The notes beneath the pieces were generated by a model. The model ran no database searches. It saw nothing but the letters and a program-made list of their open reading frames with translations, and was not told the DNA's origin. Positions 36,840 to 45,952 of a stretch of 64,000 nucleotides of DNA are shown piece after piece. The DNA is from CAVOJV01 sp963696325 (GTDB lineage Bacteria > Pseudomonadota > Gammaproteobacteria > Competibacterales > Competibacteraceae): positions 1 to 64,000 of the forward strand of contig CAVOJV010000028.1 of NCBI GenBank assembly GCA_963696325.1. Direction: 5' to 3'. The position numbers and the translations under genes were made by a program. Each line of letters opens with the position of its first letter. Position 1 is the stretch's first letter.

Positions 36840-37517
36840 TTATCGCGGTTCCCCCAACACGCGTATCAGCCAGCCGCCGACATCCTGGATCTCGTCCCAG
36901 TTTACCTCGTGGCCTATGTTGTACTCATGTCGCTCTAATGGGTAACCCAAGGTTTTGAGCTGTTCGGCGGTAGTGCGCCCGTAGTGGATTGGAATAACCG
37001 GATCCAGCCTGCCATGGGCGAGAAAGATCGGGATGTTCTGGTTGACGGGGTGGCGCTCCGCGGCCAGCATATTGGCCAGGGGTATGTAACAGGAAAGGGC
37101 GAGAATGCCGGCGAGTTTCCCGGGATAGCGCAGGCCAGTGTGCAAGGCGATGGCCCCGCCCTGGGAAAAACCCGCCAGCACGATGTGTTCGCTGGGAATC
37201 CCGCGTTCTGTTTCCCTCTGAATCAGTTGCAGGATGAGGTCTTCGGAGTCACGGACTCCCAGCGGGTCCTCGACACGCGGGATATCCATCGTCAGGATGT
37301 CATACCAGGCGCGCATCCGCATGCCTCCGTTGATAGTGACCGGCCGCATGGGCGCATTGGGAAAGACGAATCGCAAGCCCAGTTCAGGTGGCACTCCGAG
37401 ATGCGGAACGATGGGTTCAAAGTCATTGGCATCGGCGCCGAGGCCATGCATCCAGATAATGGCGGCCTTGGCCGTATCGGCAGGTTCGATATCGAGAGTA
37501 CTTATTTTTTCGTTCAT
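36840..37517 (-). CDS. Carboxylesterase / acyl-protein thioesterase-like alpha/beta hydrolase
   Basis: A 225 aa cytosolic serine hydrolase of the phospholipase/carboxylesterase family. The ATG at 37517 is chosen for the AGGAAA ribosome site. Oxyanion-loop motif IWMHGLGADANDFEP, nucleophile Ser in LAGFSQGGAIAL, Asp in AHGRLDPVIP and His in YNIGHEVNW complete the catalytic set. Family members cleave short-chain esters or thioesters. It lies 43 bp downstream of zur on the same strand, so it may share its transcript. Confidence 0.88.
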   Translation of the reverse strand: MNEKISTLDIEPADTAKAAIIWMHGLGADANDFEPIVPHLGVPPELGLRFVFPNAPMRPVTINGGMRMRAWYDILTMDIPRVEDPLGVRDSEDLILQLIQRETERGIPSEHIVLAGFSQGGAIALHTGLRYPGKLAGILALSCYIPLANMLAAERHPVNQNIPIFLAHGRLDPVIPIHYGRTTAEQLKTLGYPLERHEYNIGHEVNWDEIQDVGGWLIRVLGEPR

Positions 37518-37560
37518 GAAAAATTTCCTGTGCATCACATGGATTGTCGGCGCCAAGGGC

Positions 37561-38043
37561 TCAATCGTCGGCGAAGGGTCTGCGACAGTCGGGACAGCGG
37601 CCCAGGATTTCCACCATCTGCGACTCGACCTGAAAATCGCAGGTGGCCGCCTCCTGACGAACGATCTGTTCGACCGCGTGGCTGTCCAGTTCGGTCACCT
37701 TACCGCAAGCCTTGCAAATCAGGAACTGGCCGCAATGATTTTCGGTCGGCTGGCGACAACCGATAAATACGTTTAGCGAGGCCAGGCGATGGATGAGCCC
37801 CTGCTCGAGAAGGAAATCCAGTGCCCGGTAGACGGTAGGTGGAGCGCCGCGACGACCATCGTTTCGAAAAATGTAGAGGATGGAATAGGCCCCGATGGGC
37901 GTGCCACTAGTCCAAATGATTTCCAGGACCCGTCGCCGCAAGGTCGTGAGGCGACTGCCGCGTTGCCGGCAGACTCGTTCCGCCTTGGTGAGAGCCTTCT
38001 GGACATCGGCTGCGGCGTTGGTTGCCGGAGAGGATTGCGTCAT
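37561..38043 (-). CDS. zur: Fur-family zinc-uptake regulator Zur
   Basis: Zinc-sensing repressor of 160 aa. The ATG at 38043 follows GGAGTAAAG. Residues ~15-90 are the winged helix (LTTLRRRVLEIIWTSGTPIG, PPTVYRALDFLLEQGLIHRL). The C-terminal metal domain carries two CxxC pairs, in LICKACGKVTEL and RCPDCRRP, as in Zur. HCGQF replaces the HHxHF loop typical of Fur, which also favours Zur. No znuABC genes are present, so its targets are elsewhere. Confidence 0.88.
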   Translation of the reverse strand: MTQSSPATNAAADVQKALTKAERVCRQRGSRLTTLRRRVLEIIWTSGTPIGAYSILYIFRNDGRRGAPPTVYRALDFLLEQGLIHRLASLNVFIGCRQPTENHCGQFLICKACGKVTELDSHAVEQIVRQEAATCDFQVESQMVEILGRCPDCRRPFADD

Positions 38044-38219
38044 CTTTACTCCACGATACCTCATTAATGCAGTGGCTGTTATTCTATGAACAGCATAACG
38101 CCTAAGCTATCCCCAGATGAGCTTTCTGCTTTGCTGCTCGGTGGATCTAATCACGGTTTAGCGTTGCCGCCGGTGGGTATCATGTCAGTGAACTTTTTGG
38201 CAATAGATCAATCTTACTC

Positions 38220-38330
38220 GGTGAGCGTTCTACAACGCTCACCCGCTCTCCTCCCTGAGTGGGTTCAAGGCCCGGCTCTCTAAGCCGGGTGCAAGTTAGC
38301 CCCGGTTCCCCCCTAACCGGGGTTTTTTTA
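38220..38330 (+). ncRNA. Candidate structured RNA: three hairpins ending in an intrinsic terminator
   Basis: The 349-bp gap between zur and hslV has no credible gene. It contains a perfect 10-bp stem at 38220-38243 (GGTGAGCGTT, CTAC loop), a 7-bp stem at 38271-38289 (CCCGGCT/AGCCGGG) and a terminator at 38300-38329. The 5' end of any transcript is unknown. It could be a free small RNA or an attenuating leader of hslVU. No known RNA family was recognised. Confidence 0.4.
38300..38329 (+). terminator. Intrinsic terminator upstream of hslV
   Basis: CCCCGGTT pairs with AACCGGGG around a CCCCCCT loop and is followed by seven T. It points toward hslV but stands 63 bp before its start, so it ends a transcript that begins in the zur-hslV gap. 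Confidence 0.8.
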
Positions 38331-38392
38331 TGTCCGTAATGAAACCTGTAAATCGTGTACAATCCTGAAAAATGCGTGAGGCTTGAACGATC

Positions 38393-38926
38393 ATGGAGCA
38401 GTTTCGTGGTACCACCATTCTTTCCGTGCGCCGCAATGGCAAGGTCGTGATTGGCGGTGACGGCCAGGTTACCCTCGGCAATACGGTGATGAAAGGCAAT
38501 GCCCGCAAGGTGCGCCACCTGTATCAGGATAAAGTCATCGCGGGTTTTGCCGGGGGCACCGCCGATGCGTTCACGCTGTTCGAGCGTTTCGAAGGCAAGT
38601 TGGAAAAATACAGCGGTAACCTCACCCGGGCAGCTGTGGAACTCGCCAAGGACTGGCGCACCGACCGTATGCTGCGTCGCTTGGAGGCCCTGCTCATCGT
38701 TGCCGATCCCACCGTCACCCTGATCGTCTCCGGCAACGGCGACGTCATTGAACCGGAGCATGATCTGGCGGCGATCGGCTCTGGCGGCGCCTTTGCCCAG
38801 GCGGCTGCCCGGGCGCTGCTCGAGCATACTGAACTCGACGCCCGCGCCATCGCTGAACAGGCCTTGAAAATTGCCGCCGACATCTGCATCTATACCAATC
38901 ACAACCTGACCATTGAGGAGTTGTAG
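38393..38926 (+). CDS. hslV: ATP-dependent protease subunit HslV
   Basis: Proteolytic subunit of the HslVU (ClpYQ) complex. The 177 aa precursor should be processed before the threonine of TTILSVRRNGK, the N-terminal nucleophile. The motifs VVIGGDGQVTLGNTVMKG and GFAGGTADAFTLFERFE follow the family closely. It precedes hslU by 64 bp. No clear sigma-32 promoter was found just upstream, although hslVU is a heat-shock operon in E. coli; a possible sigma-70 -10 (TACAAT at 38358) is present. Confidence 0.96.
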   Translation: MEQFRGTTILSVRRNGKVVIGGDGQVTLGNTVMKGNARKVRHLYQDKVIAGFAGGTADAFTLFERFEGKLEKYSGNLTRAAVELAKDWRTDRMLRRLEALLIVADPTVTLIVSGNGDVIEPEHDLAAIGSGGAFAQAAARALLEHTELDARAIAEQALKIAADICIYTNHNLTIEEL

Positions 38927-38990
38927 GTTAGCGGTGACGCCCGCTAACTTGCCAATCCCGGCACCCCACGCTAACCCCGGTAGTCCATTC

Positions 38991-40331
38991 ATGTCCGAGA
39001 CGACAATGACACCTCGCGAGATTGCCCAGGAACTGGATAAGCATATCGTCGGCCAGAACAGCGCCAAGCGCTCCGTAGCCATTGCCCTGCGTAACCGCTG
39101 GCGACGCATGCAGGTTCCCGAAGAACTGCGCAACGAGATCACCCCCAAGAATATTCTCATGATCGGTCCGACGGGGGTGGGCAAGACTGAAATCGCCCGT
39201 CGCCTGGCTAAGCTGGCGAATGCTCCCTTTATCAAAGTGGAGGCCACCAAATTCACGGAAGTAGGTTATGTGGGCCGGGACGTGGAATCCATCATCCGCG
39301 ATTTGATGGATGTGGCCATCAAAATGGTGCGCGAGGAGGAAATGCGCAAGGTCCGCCATCGTGCCGAAGAGGCAGCCCAGGAGCGGATCTTGGACGTGCT
39401 GCTGCCGCGTCCTCGCAGCGTGGGTTTCGCCAATGAACCCGACGCCCCGGACCATTCGCACACCCGGCAGAAGATGCGCGAGAAACTGTTCAAGGGTGAA
39501 CTGGACGAGCGCGAGATCGAGGTGGAAGTTTCTGCCCGCCCCGTTGGCGTCGAGATCATGGCCCCGCCCGGCATGGAAGAGATGACCAGCCAGTTACAGT
39601 CTATGTTTCAGAATCTGGCCAGCGGCCGCACCAAGACCCGCAAACTCAAGGTTAAGGACGCCCTCACGATCCTCCAGGAGGAAGAGGCGGCCAAGATGGT
39701 CAATGAGGAAGATCTGAAGCTGCGCGCCCTGCAAACCGTGGAGCAGAATGGCATCGTTTTCCTCGACGAACTGGACAAGGTGGCCAAGCGCGGCGAATAC
39801 GGTGGTCCGGATGTGTCGCGGGAAGGTGTGCAGCGCGATCTGTTGCCGCTGGTGGAGGGCTGTACCGTCACCACCAAATATGGCACCATCAAGACCGATC
39901 ACATTCTATTTATCGCCTCCGGTGCCTTTCACCTGGCCAAGCCCTCCGATCTGATCCCCGAGCTGCAAGGCCGTTTGCCCATTCGGGTAGAACTGAGCGC
40001 GCTTTCCACCGAGGACTTCGTGCGCATCCTCACCGAACCGGACGCTTCGCTGACCGAGCAGTACAGCGCCTTGCTGGCCACCGAGAATGTTACGCTGAAC
40101 TTCGCCGTGGATGGGGTGCGGCGCATCGCTGAAGTGGCCTTTCAGGTCAACGAGCGCACTGAGAACATCGGCGCCCGCCGCCTGCATACGGTGATGGAGC
40201 GCCTGCTGGAGGTGGTATCCTTCGAGGCACCGGACCGCGCCGGTGAGGCCATCACGGTGGATCGGTCCTACGTGGACTCTCATCTGGGCGCCTTGCTTAA
40301 GGATGAGGATTTGACCCGCTATATCCTTTGA
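38991..40331 (+). CDS. hslU: HslU, AAA+ ATPase subunit of the HslVU protease
   Basis: Unfolds and feeds substrates to HslV. The 446 aa protein starts MSETTMTPREIAQELDKHIV like its E. coli homologue. Walker A GPTGVGKTE (~61), the pore motif GYVGRD, Walker B GIVFLDELDKVA and the C-terminal tail LTRYIL, which docks into HslV, are all present. The DUF971 gene follows after 11 bp. Confidence 0.96.
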   Translation: MSETTMTPREIAQELDKHIVGQNSAKRSVAIALRNRWRRMQVPEELRNEITPKNILMIGPTGVGKTEIARRLAKLANAPFIKVEATKFTEVGYVGRDVESIIRDLMDVAIKMVREEEMRKVRHRAEEAAQERILDVLLPRPRSVGFANEPDAPDHSHTRQKMREKLFKGELDEREIEVEVSARPVGVEIMAPPGMEEMTSQLQSMFQNLASGRTKTRKLKVKDALTILQEEEAAKMVNEEDLKLRALQTVEQNGIVFLDELDKVAKRGEYGGPDVSREGVQRDLLPLVEGCTVTTKYGTIKTDHILFIASGAFHLAKPSDLIPELQGRLPIRVELSALSTEDFVRILTEPDASLTEQYSALLATENVTLNFAVDGVRRIAEVAFQVNERTENIGARRLHTVMERLLEVVSFEAPDRAGEAITVDRSYVDSHLGALLKDEDLTRYIL

Positions 40332-40342
40332 GGACGACGCAC

Positions 40343-40726
40343 ATGACCATAAGACCCACGGATATCAAACTGCATCAGGCGTCCCGTATCCTGGAGATCA
40401 GCTTCGAGGATGGGGCGCATTTCAAGTTGCCCTGCGAATACCTGCGGGTGTATTCGCCCTCGGCGGAGGTACGCGGCCATGGGCCCGGCCAGGAGGTTCT
40501 GCAACTCGGCAAGGAGAATGTCAATATCACCGCCATCGAACCCGTTGGCAACTATGCCGTCCGGCTGGACTTCACCGACGGCCATCATACCGGCCTGTAT
40601 TCCTGGGATGTCTTGTATGAGTTGGGTAGCAACCAGGAATACAACTGGCAGCGCTATCTGGAACGCTTGGCCGAGGCGGGTTATCACCGTAAAGCGCCCA
40701 GCCAATCCCAGCCGTTGCAAGCTTAG
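40343..40726 (+). CDS. DUF971 (gamma-butyrobetaine hydroxylase-like N-terminal) domain protein
   Basis: A 127 aa protein consisting of the small domain found at the N-terminus of gamma-butyrobetaine hydroxylase. Characteristic elements are LEISFEDGAHFKLPCEYLRV, GKENVNITAIEPVGNYAVRL and GLYSWDVLYELG. As a free-standing protein it is common next to hslVU and ubiE in proteobacteria; a role in iron-sulfur or metal handling has been suggested for relatives but is not shown here. The closing residues (SQSQPLQA) are variable. Confidence 0.85.
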   Translation: MTIRPTDIKLHQASRILEISFEDGAHFKLPCEYLRVYSPSAEVRGHGPGQEVLQLGKENVNITAIEPVGNYAVRLDFTDGHHTGLYSWDVLYELGSNQEYNWQRYLERLAEAGYHRKAPSQSQPLQA

Positions 40727-40736
40727 GGGTAGCCGC

Positions 40737-41486
40737 ATGGACAAAAAAGAAACCACGCATTTTGGTTTCCAGCGCGTAGCTGCCAAGGAGAAGGCGAGCA
40801 AGGTGGCTGAGGTCTTCGACTCCGTGGCCGGCAAATACGACTTGATGAACGACCTCATGTCGTTTGGTATCCACCGTCTGTGGAAACGCTTCGCTATCAA
40901 TCTTACCGGTGTCAAGGCCGGCAACCGGGTGCTGGACCTCGCCGGTGGCACCGGCGATCTGGCTACCCGCCTCTCCCCCTTGGTGGGCTCCCAAGGGCAG
41001 ATCCTGTTGGTGGATATCAATGCCGCCATGCTCGGCGAGGGGCGCAAACGCCTCACCGACGCCGGGATCATCGGTAACGTGGCCTATGTGCAGGCGGACG
41101 CCGAATACCTGCCGTTTCCCGACAATACCTTCGATCGCATCACCATCGCCTTTGGATTGCGCAATGTAACCCACAAAGATATTGCCCTCGCCGCGATGTA
41201 CCGGACGCTCAAGCCGGGCGGATGTGTGCTCATTCTGGAATTCTCCCATCCCACAGTGCCGGCCCTGCAGCAGGTCTATGACCTATACTCATTTAAGATT
41301 ATGCCACTCATGGGCAAATTGGTGGCTAAAGATGCCGACAGTTATCGCTATCTGGCTGAGTCCATCCGCATGCACCCGGACCAGGAAACCTTGCGCGGGA
41401 TGATGAAACAAGCTGGTTTCGAGCGTTGCGAGTATTTCAATATGACTGGCGGCATCGTCGCCGCGCACCGGGGTTACAAGCTTTGA
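40737..41486 (+). CDS. ubiE: Ubiquinone/menaquinone C-methyltransferase UbiE
   Basis: Methylates the C-2 position of the ubiquinone precursor ring with S-adenosylmethionine. The 249 aa protein starts MDKKETTHFGFQRV behind AGGGG; a longer upstream open frame overlaps the DUF971 gene and is not used. Motifs: FDSVAGKYDLMNDLMSFGIH, SAM-binding VLDLAGGTGDLA (~67), TIAFGLRNVTHK and LKPGGCVLILEFSHP. It leads ubiJ and ubiB, the usual gammaproteobacterial ubiEJB order. Confidence 0.96.
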   Translation: MDKKETTHFGFQRVAAKEKASKVAEVFDSVAGKYDLMNDLMSFGIHRLWKRFAINLTGVKAGNRVLDLAGGTGDLATRLSPLVGSQGQILLVDINAAMLGEGRKRLTDAGIIGNVAYVQADAEYLPFPDNTFDRITIAFGLRNVTHKDIALAAMYRTLKPGGCVLILEFSHPTVPALQQVYDLYSFKIMPLMGKLVAKDADSYRYLAESIRMHPDQETLRGMMKQAGFERCEYFNMTGGIVAAHRGYKL

Positions 41487-41577
41487 GCGATGCCCCGTAT
41501 CGTCTGTTTCCGAGGCTTTTGACGGAGATTGAGAGGCGAGCCGCAAGCCTTGGTCATGAATTGAACAAGGAACCGCG

Positions 41578-42249
41578 ATGTCCCCCTCCCTGCTTGTAGT
41601 CAGCGCCATTGAAATGGCGCTGAATCGTTATCTGCGGCTGGATCCTGCCGCTCTGCCCAAGGTTGCGGCACTGAGCGGTAAGGTGGTTGGCCTGGAAGTG
41701 CTGTTCGCGCCGCCCGCCAGTGCGCTGACTGCGGGCGCACCCCTGGGCGGGCTGCGCTTCACCGCCTATCTGCTGCCCGGGACCGACACCATACGGGTCG
41801 TCGACAGTTATACCGGTGTCCCGGATGTGCTGATCCGCGGTACGCCTCTGGCCTTCGCTCGCCAAGCCAGCCGGGGCGCGCGCGGTGCTCTGGATTCGGG
41901 AGTTGAGGTCCAAGGCGATATCCATCTTGGCAAAGCCTTTCAGGATCTGCTGGCCGCTGTCGATATCGACTGGGAGGAGCAGCTCTCTCGCTGGATGGGG
42001 GACGCAGCCGCTCACCAGGTTGGCAGCACCTTGCGTGGATTTAGGGCCTGGGGCCAGCAGGCGCTGGATACGCTCTCCCAGGATGCCACCGAATACCTCC
42101 AGCAAGAAATCAGGGAACTGCCCACCCAGAGCGCCGTGGCGGACTTTCTCGATGCCGTGGATAACCTGCGCAGCGACACCGACCGTCTGGAGGCTCGCAT
42201 CCGCCGCTTGCAAGAAGCCGCGGCCCAGTCTTCCCCGCAACGCACCTGA
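41578..42249 (+). CDS. ubiJ: Ubiquinone biosynthesis accessory factor UbiJ
   Basis: A 223 aa SCP2-like lipid-binding protein that organises the aerobic Ubi metabolon. AAGGAACC precedes the start. The SCP2 fold covers residues ~20-120 (GLRFTAYLLPGTDTIRVVD, VLIRGTPLAFARQA, VEVQGDIHLGKAFQDLLAAV). The C-terminal part is a helical region ending in a short coiled coil (LDAVDNLRSDTDRLEARIRR). It is positioned between ubiE and ubiB, which supports the call despite low sequence conservation of the family. Confidence 0.88.
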   Translation: MSPSLLVVSAIEMALNRYLRLDPAALPKVAALSGKVVGLEVLFAPPASALTAGAPLGGLRFTAYLLPGTDTIRVVDSYTGVPDVLIRGTPLAFARQASRGARGALDSGVEVQGDIHLGKAFQDLLAAVDIDWEEQLSRWMGDAAAHQVGSTLRGFRAWGQQALDTLSQDATEYLQQEIRELPTQSAVADFLDAVDNLRSDTDRLEARIRRLQEAAAQSSPQRT

Positions 42250-42296
42250 CATCTTTTACGAGCATCTTGCTTTGACGCTGCCGACTGCTTGAGCCA

Positions 42297-43967
42297 ATGT
42301 TTCTGCCCACCCAGGCGCTACGCCTGCTCCATATCAATCTCGTGCTGGTGCGCCATGGCCTGGACGACATCATTCTGGCCACCCACTTGTTTCGCCCCAT
42401 CGGCTTCCTGCGCCATCTGCTGCCCTGGAACTGGGTGCGTAGCCCCTCGAAACAATCCCGCGGCGAGCGTATCCGCCTCACCCTGGAAGATCTGGGACCC
42501 ATCTTCGTAAAATTTGGGCAAATGCTGTCCACCCGACGCGACCTGCTGCCCGATGATATTGCCCTGGAACTCGCCAGATTGCAGGACCGGGTGCCGCCCT
42601 TTCCAGGTTTGGAAGCCCGCGCCATCATGGAAAAAGCCTACGGCCAGCCGCTGCATACCATCTTCAGCGAATTTCAGGAGCAACCGCTGGCCTCGGCCTC
42701 CATTGCCCAGGTCCACTTGGCGCGCCTCCTGGATGGCGGCGAAGTGGTCGTCAAAGTGGTGCGTCCCAACATTGAAAAGACCATCCGCCGTGACATCGAT
42801 CTGCTGTATATCATCGCCATGCTGGCCGAGCGCTATTGGAAAGAAGGCCACCGGCTGCGCCCCCGCGAAGTGGTAGCGGAGTATGAGAAAACCGTGTTCG
42901 ACGAACTGGATCTGATCCGGGAGGCCGCCAACGCCAGCCAGCTCAAGCGCAACTTCAGCGAATCCAGAATCCTCTATATTCCAGCGATTCACTGGCCCCA
43001 GACCCGTCGCAATGTGTTGGTCATGGAGCGCATCCGTGGCATCCCTGTCGGCGATATCGGGGAACTCAAGCGCCGCGGGGTGAATATGAAGAAACTCTCG
43101 GAGCGGGGGGTGGAACTCTTTTTCACCCAAGTGTTCCGGGATAGCTTCTTTCACGCCGACATGCACCCCGGCAATATCTTCGTGGATGCCACCGACCCCG
43201 ATGACCCCGTCTACATCGCCGTGGACTTTGGCATCATGGGCACGCTCAGCCCCAACGACCAGCACTATCTGGCCGAGAACATTCTGGCTTTCTTTTACCG
43301 GGACTACCGGCGGGTGGCGGAATTGCATATCGAATCTGGCTGGGTGCCCCCGGAGACCCGTGTGGATGAATTCGAATCCGCGATCCGCACCGTCTGCGAG
43401 CCGATCTTCGACCGTCCCCTGAAGGACATCTCCTTCGGCGGTTTTCTGCTCACCCTGTTCCAGACCGCCCGGCGCTTCAATATGGAAGTGCAGCCACAAC
43501 TGGTGCTGCTGCAGAAGACGTTGCTCAACATCGAGGGGCTGGGCCGGCAGTTGGACCCAGATCTGGATTTATGGAAGACGGCCAAGCCGTTTCTGGAAAA
43601 CTGGATGAAGGATCGGGTGGGCCCTGTAGCCATGGCTAACAAGCTCAAGTTCAACCTGCCGCGCTGGGCGGATCAACTCCCGGACCTGCCCAACCTGATC
43701 CAGGGATTGTTGCGCCAGGCCAATACCGGCGAGATCAAGGTGCAATTCCCGCGTCAGGAAATGGAGCATTTGCGCCGGGAAATCCGCAAGGCCAGCCGGC
43801 GCAGCTTTCATGCCTCAATAGGGGCGGCCCTGATCGTCAGTGCCGCCATCATCCTGGGCCTGGATGGGTTTCATCCCTCCATGCTGGGCGAGGCGCCCTT
43901 GCTGACCTGGGTGCTAGGAGGACTGGGGGCGCTGTTGCTGATCAGTGCCTGGCCCACGGATTCCTGA
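42297..43967 (+). CDS. ubiB: UbiB, atypical kinase-like ubiquinone biosynthesis protein
   Basis: Membrane ATPase/kinase-like protein needed for ubiquinone synthesis. The 556 aa sequence has the KxGQ motif (FVKFGQMLSTRRDLLP), the Ala-rich loop replacement (LASASIAQVHLARL), the ExD motif (VFDELDLIREAAN), catalytic FHADMHPGNIF and the DFG in VAVDFGIMGT. Two C-terminal transmembrane helices (FHASIGAALIVSAAIILGL; WVLGGLGALLLISAW) anchor it. It is the last gene of ubiEJB and converges on the DJ-1 gene, 7 bp away. Confidence 0.96.
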   Translation: MFLPTQALRLLHINLVLVRHGLDDIILATHLFRPIGFLRHLLPWNWVRSPSKQSRGERIRLTLEDLGPIFVKFGQMLSTRRDLLPDDIALELARLQDRVPPFPGLEARAIMEKAYGQPLHTIFSEFQEQPLASASIAQVHLARLLDGGEVVVKVVRPNIEKTIRRDIDLLYIIAMLAERYWKEGHRLRPREVVAEYEKTVFDELDLIREAANASQLKRNFSESRILYIPAIHWPQTRRNVLVMERIRGIPVGDIGELKRRGVNMKKLSERGVELFFTQVFRDSFFHADMHPGNIFVDATDPDDPVYIAVDFGIMGTLSPNDQHYLAENILAFFYRDYRRVAELHIESGWVPPETRVDEFESAIRTVCEPIFDRPLKDISFGGFLLTLFQTARRFNMEVQPQLVLLQKTLLNIEGLGRQLDPDLDLWKTAKPFLENWMKDRVGPVAMANKLKFNLPRWADQLPDLPNLIQGLLRQANTGEIKVQFPRQEMEHLRREIRKASRRSFHASIGAALIVSAAIILGLDGFHPSMLGEAPLLTWVLGGLGALLLISAWPTDS

Positions 43968-43974
43968 TAGCCGC

Positions 43975-44520
43975 TCAGGCGCGTTGCAAGGCCGCTTCCA
44001 CGGTTTCCCGCTTGGCCCGGCCGCACAGCAGTTCCACCAGCGTCAGGGCGAAGTCCATGGCGGTGCCGGGACCACGCGAGGTAATGACCGCACCGTCCCT
44101 GACCACGGCGGCGGTGCTAAGATCGAGACCCGCAATCCCGTCCAAAATACCCGGATAGGCGGTGGCTTGGCGACCCTCCAGCAGGCCGGCGGCGGCTAGC
44201 ACCTTGGGGGCGGCGCAGATGGCGGCGGTATAGCGACCAGCGGCGGCCATGCGGCGCAAGATGTCGGTGATCCGACCGTCCGCTTCCAGGCGTTGAGCGC
44301 CACCCACGCCGCCGGGCAGCACGACCATGTCGAAGTCGTGCGTAATCACCTCGTCGAGAGTAAAGTCCGGCATCAGAATTACCCCCCGGGAGGCGGTGAC
44401 CGGCCCAGTTACCAAGCCTGCGACTACCACGGTCACCTCGGCCCGGCGCAGCAGGTCGATAATGGTGACGGCTTCCAGTTCTTCACAGCCCTGAGCGAGG
44501 GGAACAAGCACCGTTGCCAT
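43975..44520 (-). CDS. DJ-1/PfpI family protein (YajL-like)
   Basis: A 181 aa protein of the DJ-1 superfamily. The start at ATG 44520 follows GAGGAT. It has the conserved Glu in LAQGCEELEAVTIIDLLRRA, the redox Cys in AAICAAPKVLAAAGLL and the GLEGRQATAYPG-like turn. Relatives act as chaperones, glyoxalases or debated deglycases in oxidative stress. It lies 91 bp downstream of ctpA on the same strand. The long upstream extension of the frame to 44772 overlaps ctpA and lacks family similarity. Confidence 0.88.
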   Translation of the reverse strand: MATVLVPLAQGCEELEAVTIIDLLRRAEVTVVVAGLVTGPVTASRGVILMPDFTLDEVITHDFDMVVLPGGVGGAQRLEADGRITDILRRMAAAGRYTAAICAAPKVLAAAGLLEGRQATAYPGILDGIAGLDLSTAAVVRDGAVITSRGPGTAMDFALTLVELLCGRAKRETVEAALQRA

Positions 44521-44611
44521 GCCGTTTATCCTCATAAAATAAGCCGTGCCGCCCATCCCCTTAGGGTGGGGCGAAGGCTTGTCATAGAGCGGAGCGATTA
44601 GCTCCCGCTCA

Positions 44612-45952
44612 TTAACCTTTGCCGCGCTCCTGCAACAAAGCCAGGCCCTTGAGAAGATTGAGGGCCTCATAGAGTTGGTAATCGCTGCGTAGCAGCGGTT
44701 CCTGCTCCGAGCTTGGTTCCTTGACAGTTCCACCAGCCTTGTCGGCAGGTATGCCGTCTTTTTTACTGCCATTCTTAAGATGGCCCGACAAGTCGGCTTC
44801 CTTGAGGAGATTCAAATCGGTGGTTTCGGCTTCGGAGAGCATTAGCTTCTGCAGCACGATATCGGGTTCAATCCCTTCCGCCTGGATAGAGCGGCCATTG
44901 GGCGTGTAGTAAAGCGCGGTGGTCAATTTCAAGGCGGTGCTGTTGGGCAAAGGTAGAATGGTTTGAACTGAACCTTTGCCAAAGCTCTTCTCACCCATGG
45001 TGATAGCCCGATGATGGTCTTGCAGGGCGCCGGCGACAATTTCAGAGGCAGAGGCCGAACCGCCGTTAATCAATACCACCATGGGCGCTCCTTTCAGCGA
45101 ATCGCCTGGGGTCGCATTGAAGCGTTGCTGGGAATCTTTGCCGCGTCCCTGTGTGTAAACGACTGTGCCTTTATCCAAGAAGATATCGGCGACCTCCACG
45201 GCTGCATTGAGGACGCCGCCGGGATTGTTGCGCAGGTCCATGATGAGCCCCTTCAGAGGCGCAGCGTTTTGTTTCTTGAGGTCATCCAGGGCTTCGTTCA
45301 GGTTCGCGGTCGTATTGGATTGGAACTGGGCGACCCGCACATACCCATAACCCGGCTCCAGGAGGCGGCTTTTCACGCTTTTTACCTGGATAACATCGCG
45401 GACAACAGTGATTTTAATGGGTTTTTGTTCTCCCTCACGGACAATGGTCAAGACGACCTTGGTGTTCGGTTTGCCGCGCATCAGTTTCACCGCGTCATTC
45501 AGGGCCATACCTTTTACCGGCGTATCGTCCAGGCGAATGATCAAGTCGCCGGCACGCACGCCCGCCCGTTGAGCCGGCGTGTCGTCGATGGGGGAGATAA
45601 CCTTGATGAAACCGTCTTCCAGTCCGACCTCGATGCCAAGCCCGCCAAACTCGCCGGAAGTGCCTACTTGCAAGTCCTTAAAGGCATCCTCATCCAGGTA
45701 GGCGGAATGTGGGTCCAGCCCACTCAGCATGCCCCGTATGGCATTCTCTAGCAGCTTCTTGTCGTCAATCGTCTCCACATAGTCCTGTTTGACGCGCTCG
45801 ATGGCCTCCGTAAAATTACGCAATTCGTTCAGCGGCAGCTCACTACCGCCGGCAGGTTTCCGGTCGGCCCAGACATGGTGATTAGCGGTAAAGGAAACCC
45901 CCACTATCAGACCCAGTGCCAGTAACAGGCCGTTACGGATTGCAGCGCTCAT
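44612..45952 (-). CDS. ctpA: C-terminal processing protease CtpA (S41 family)
   Basis: Periplasmic protease that trims or degrades envelope proteins from the C-terminus. The 446 aa precursor (ATG 45952, GGAG seven bases upstream) has a signal peptide (NGLLLALGLIVGVSFTAN). A PDZ domain (~90-170, GLGIEVGLEDGFIKVISPID) precedes the S41 core with the Ser of NGGSASASEIVAGAL and the Lys of KSFGKGSVQ as the dyad. The C-terminal ~70 residues are a charged extension. It probably shares a transcript with the DJ-1 gene. Confidence 0.93.
   Translation of the reverse strand: MSAAIRNGLLLALGLIVGVSFTANHHVWADRKPAGGSELPLNELRNFTEAIERVKQDYVETIDDKKLLENAIRGMLSGLDPHSAYLDEDAFKDLQVGTSGEFGGLGIEVGLEDGFIKVISPIDDTPAQRAGVRAGDLIIRLDDTPVKGMALNDAVKLMRGKPNTKVVLTIVREGEQKPIKITVVRDVIQVKSVKSRLLEPGYGYVRVAQFQSNTTANLNEALDDLKKQNAAPLKGLIMDLRNNPGGVLNAAVEVADIFLDKGTVVYTQGRGKDSQQRFNATPGDSLKGAPMVVLINGGSASASEIVAGALQDHHRAITMGEKSFGKGSVQTILPLPNSTALKLTTALYYTPNGRSIQAEGIEPDIVLQKLMLSEAETTDLNLLKEADLSGHLKNGSKKDGIPADKAGGTVKEPSSEQEPLLRSDYQLYEALNLLKGLALLQERGKG

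Noticed and set aside
38255..38275. A GGGTTCAAGGCCC segment resembling a tRNA T-arm
   Set aside because: No acceptor, D or anticodon arms fit around it; the neighbouring stem is a simple hairpin.
38086..38283. A 65-codon plus-strand frame between zur and hslV
   Set aside because: It has no ribosome site or recognisable family and runs through two hairpins; the region is better read as structured RNA.
40410..40736. Long N-terminal extension of the ubiE frame
   Set aside because: It is the out-of-frame shadow of the DUF971 gene; UbiE homologues begin at the Met encoded at 40737.
44521..44772. N-terminal extension of the DJ-1 frame
   Set aside because: It overlaps ctpA, is Arg/Ser/Cys-rich without family match, and the internal ATG has a good ribosome site.
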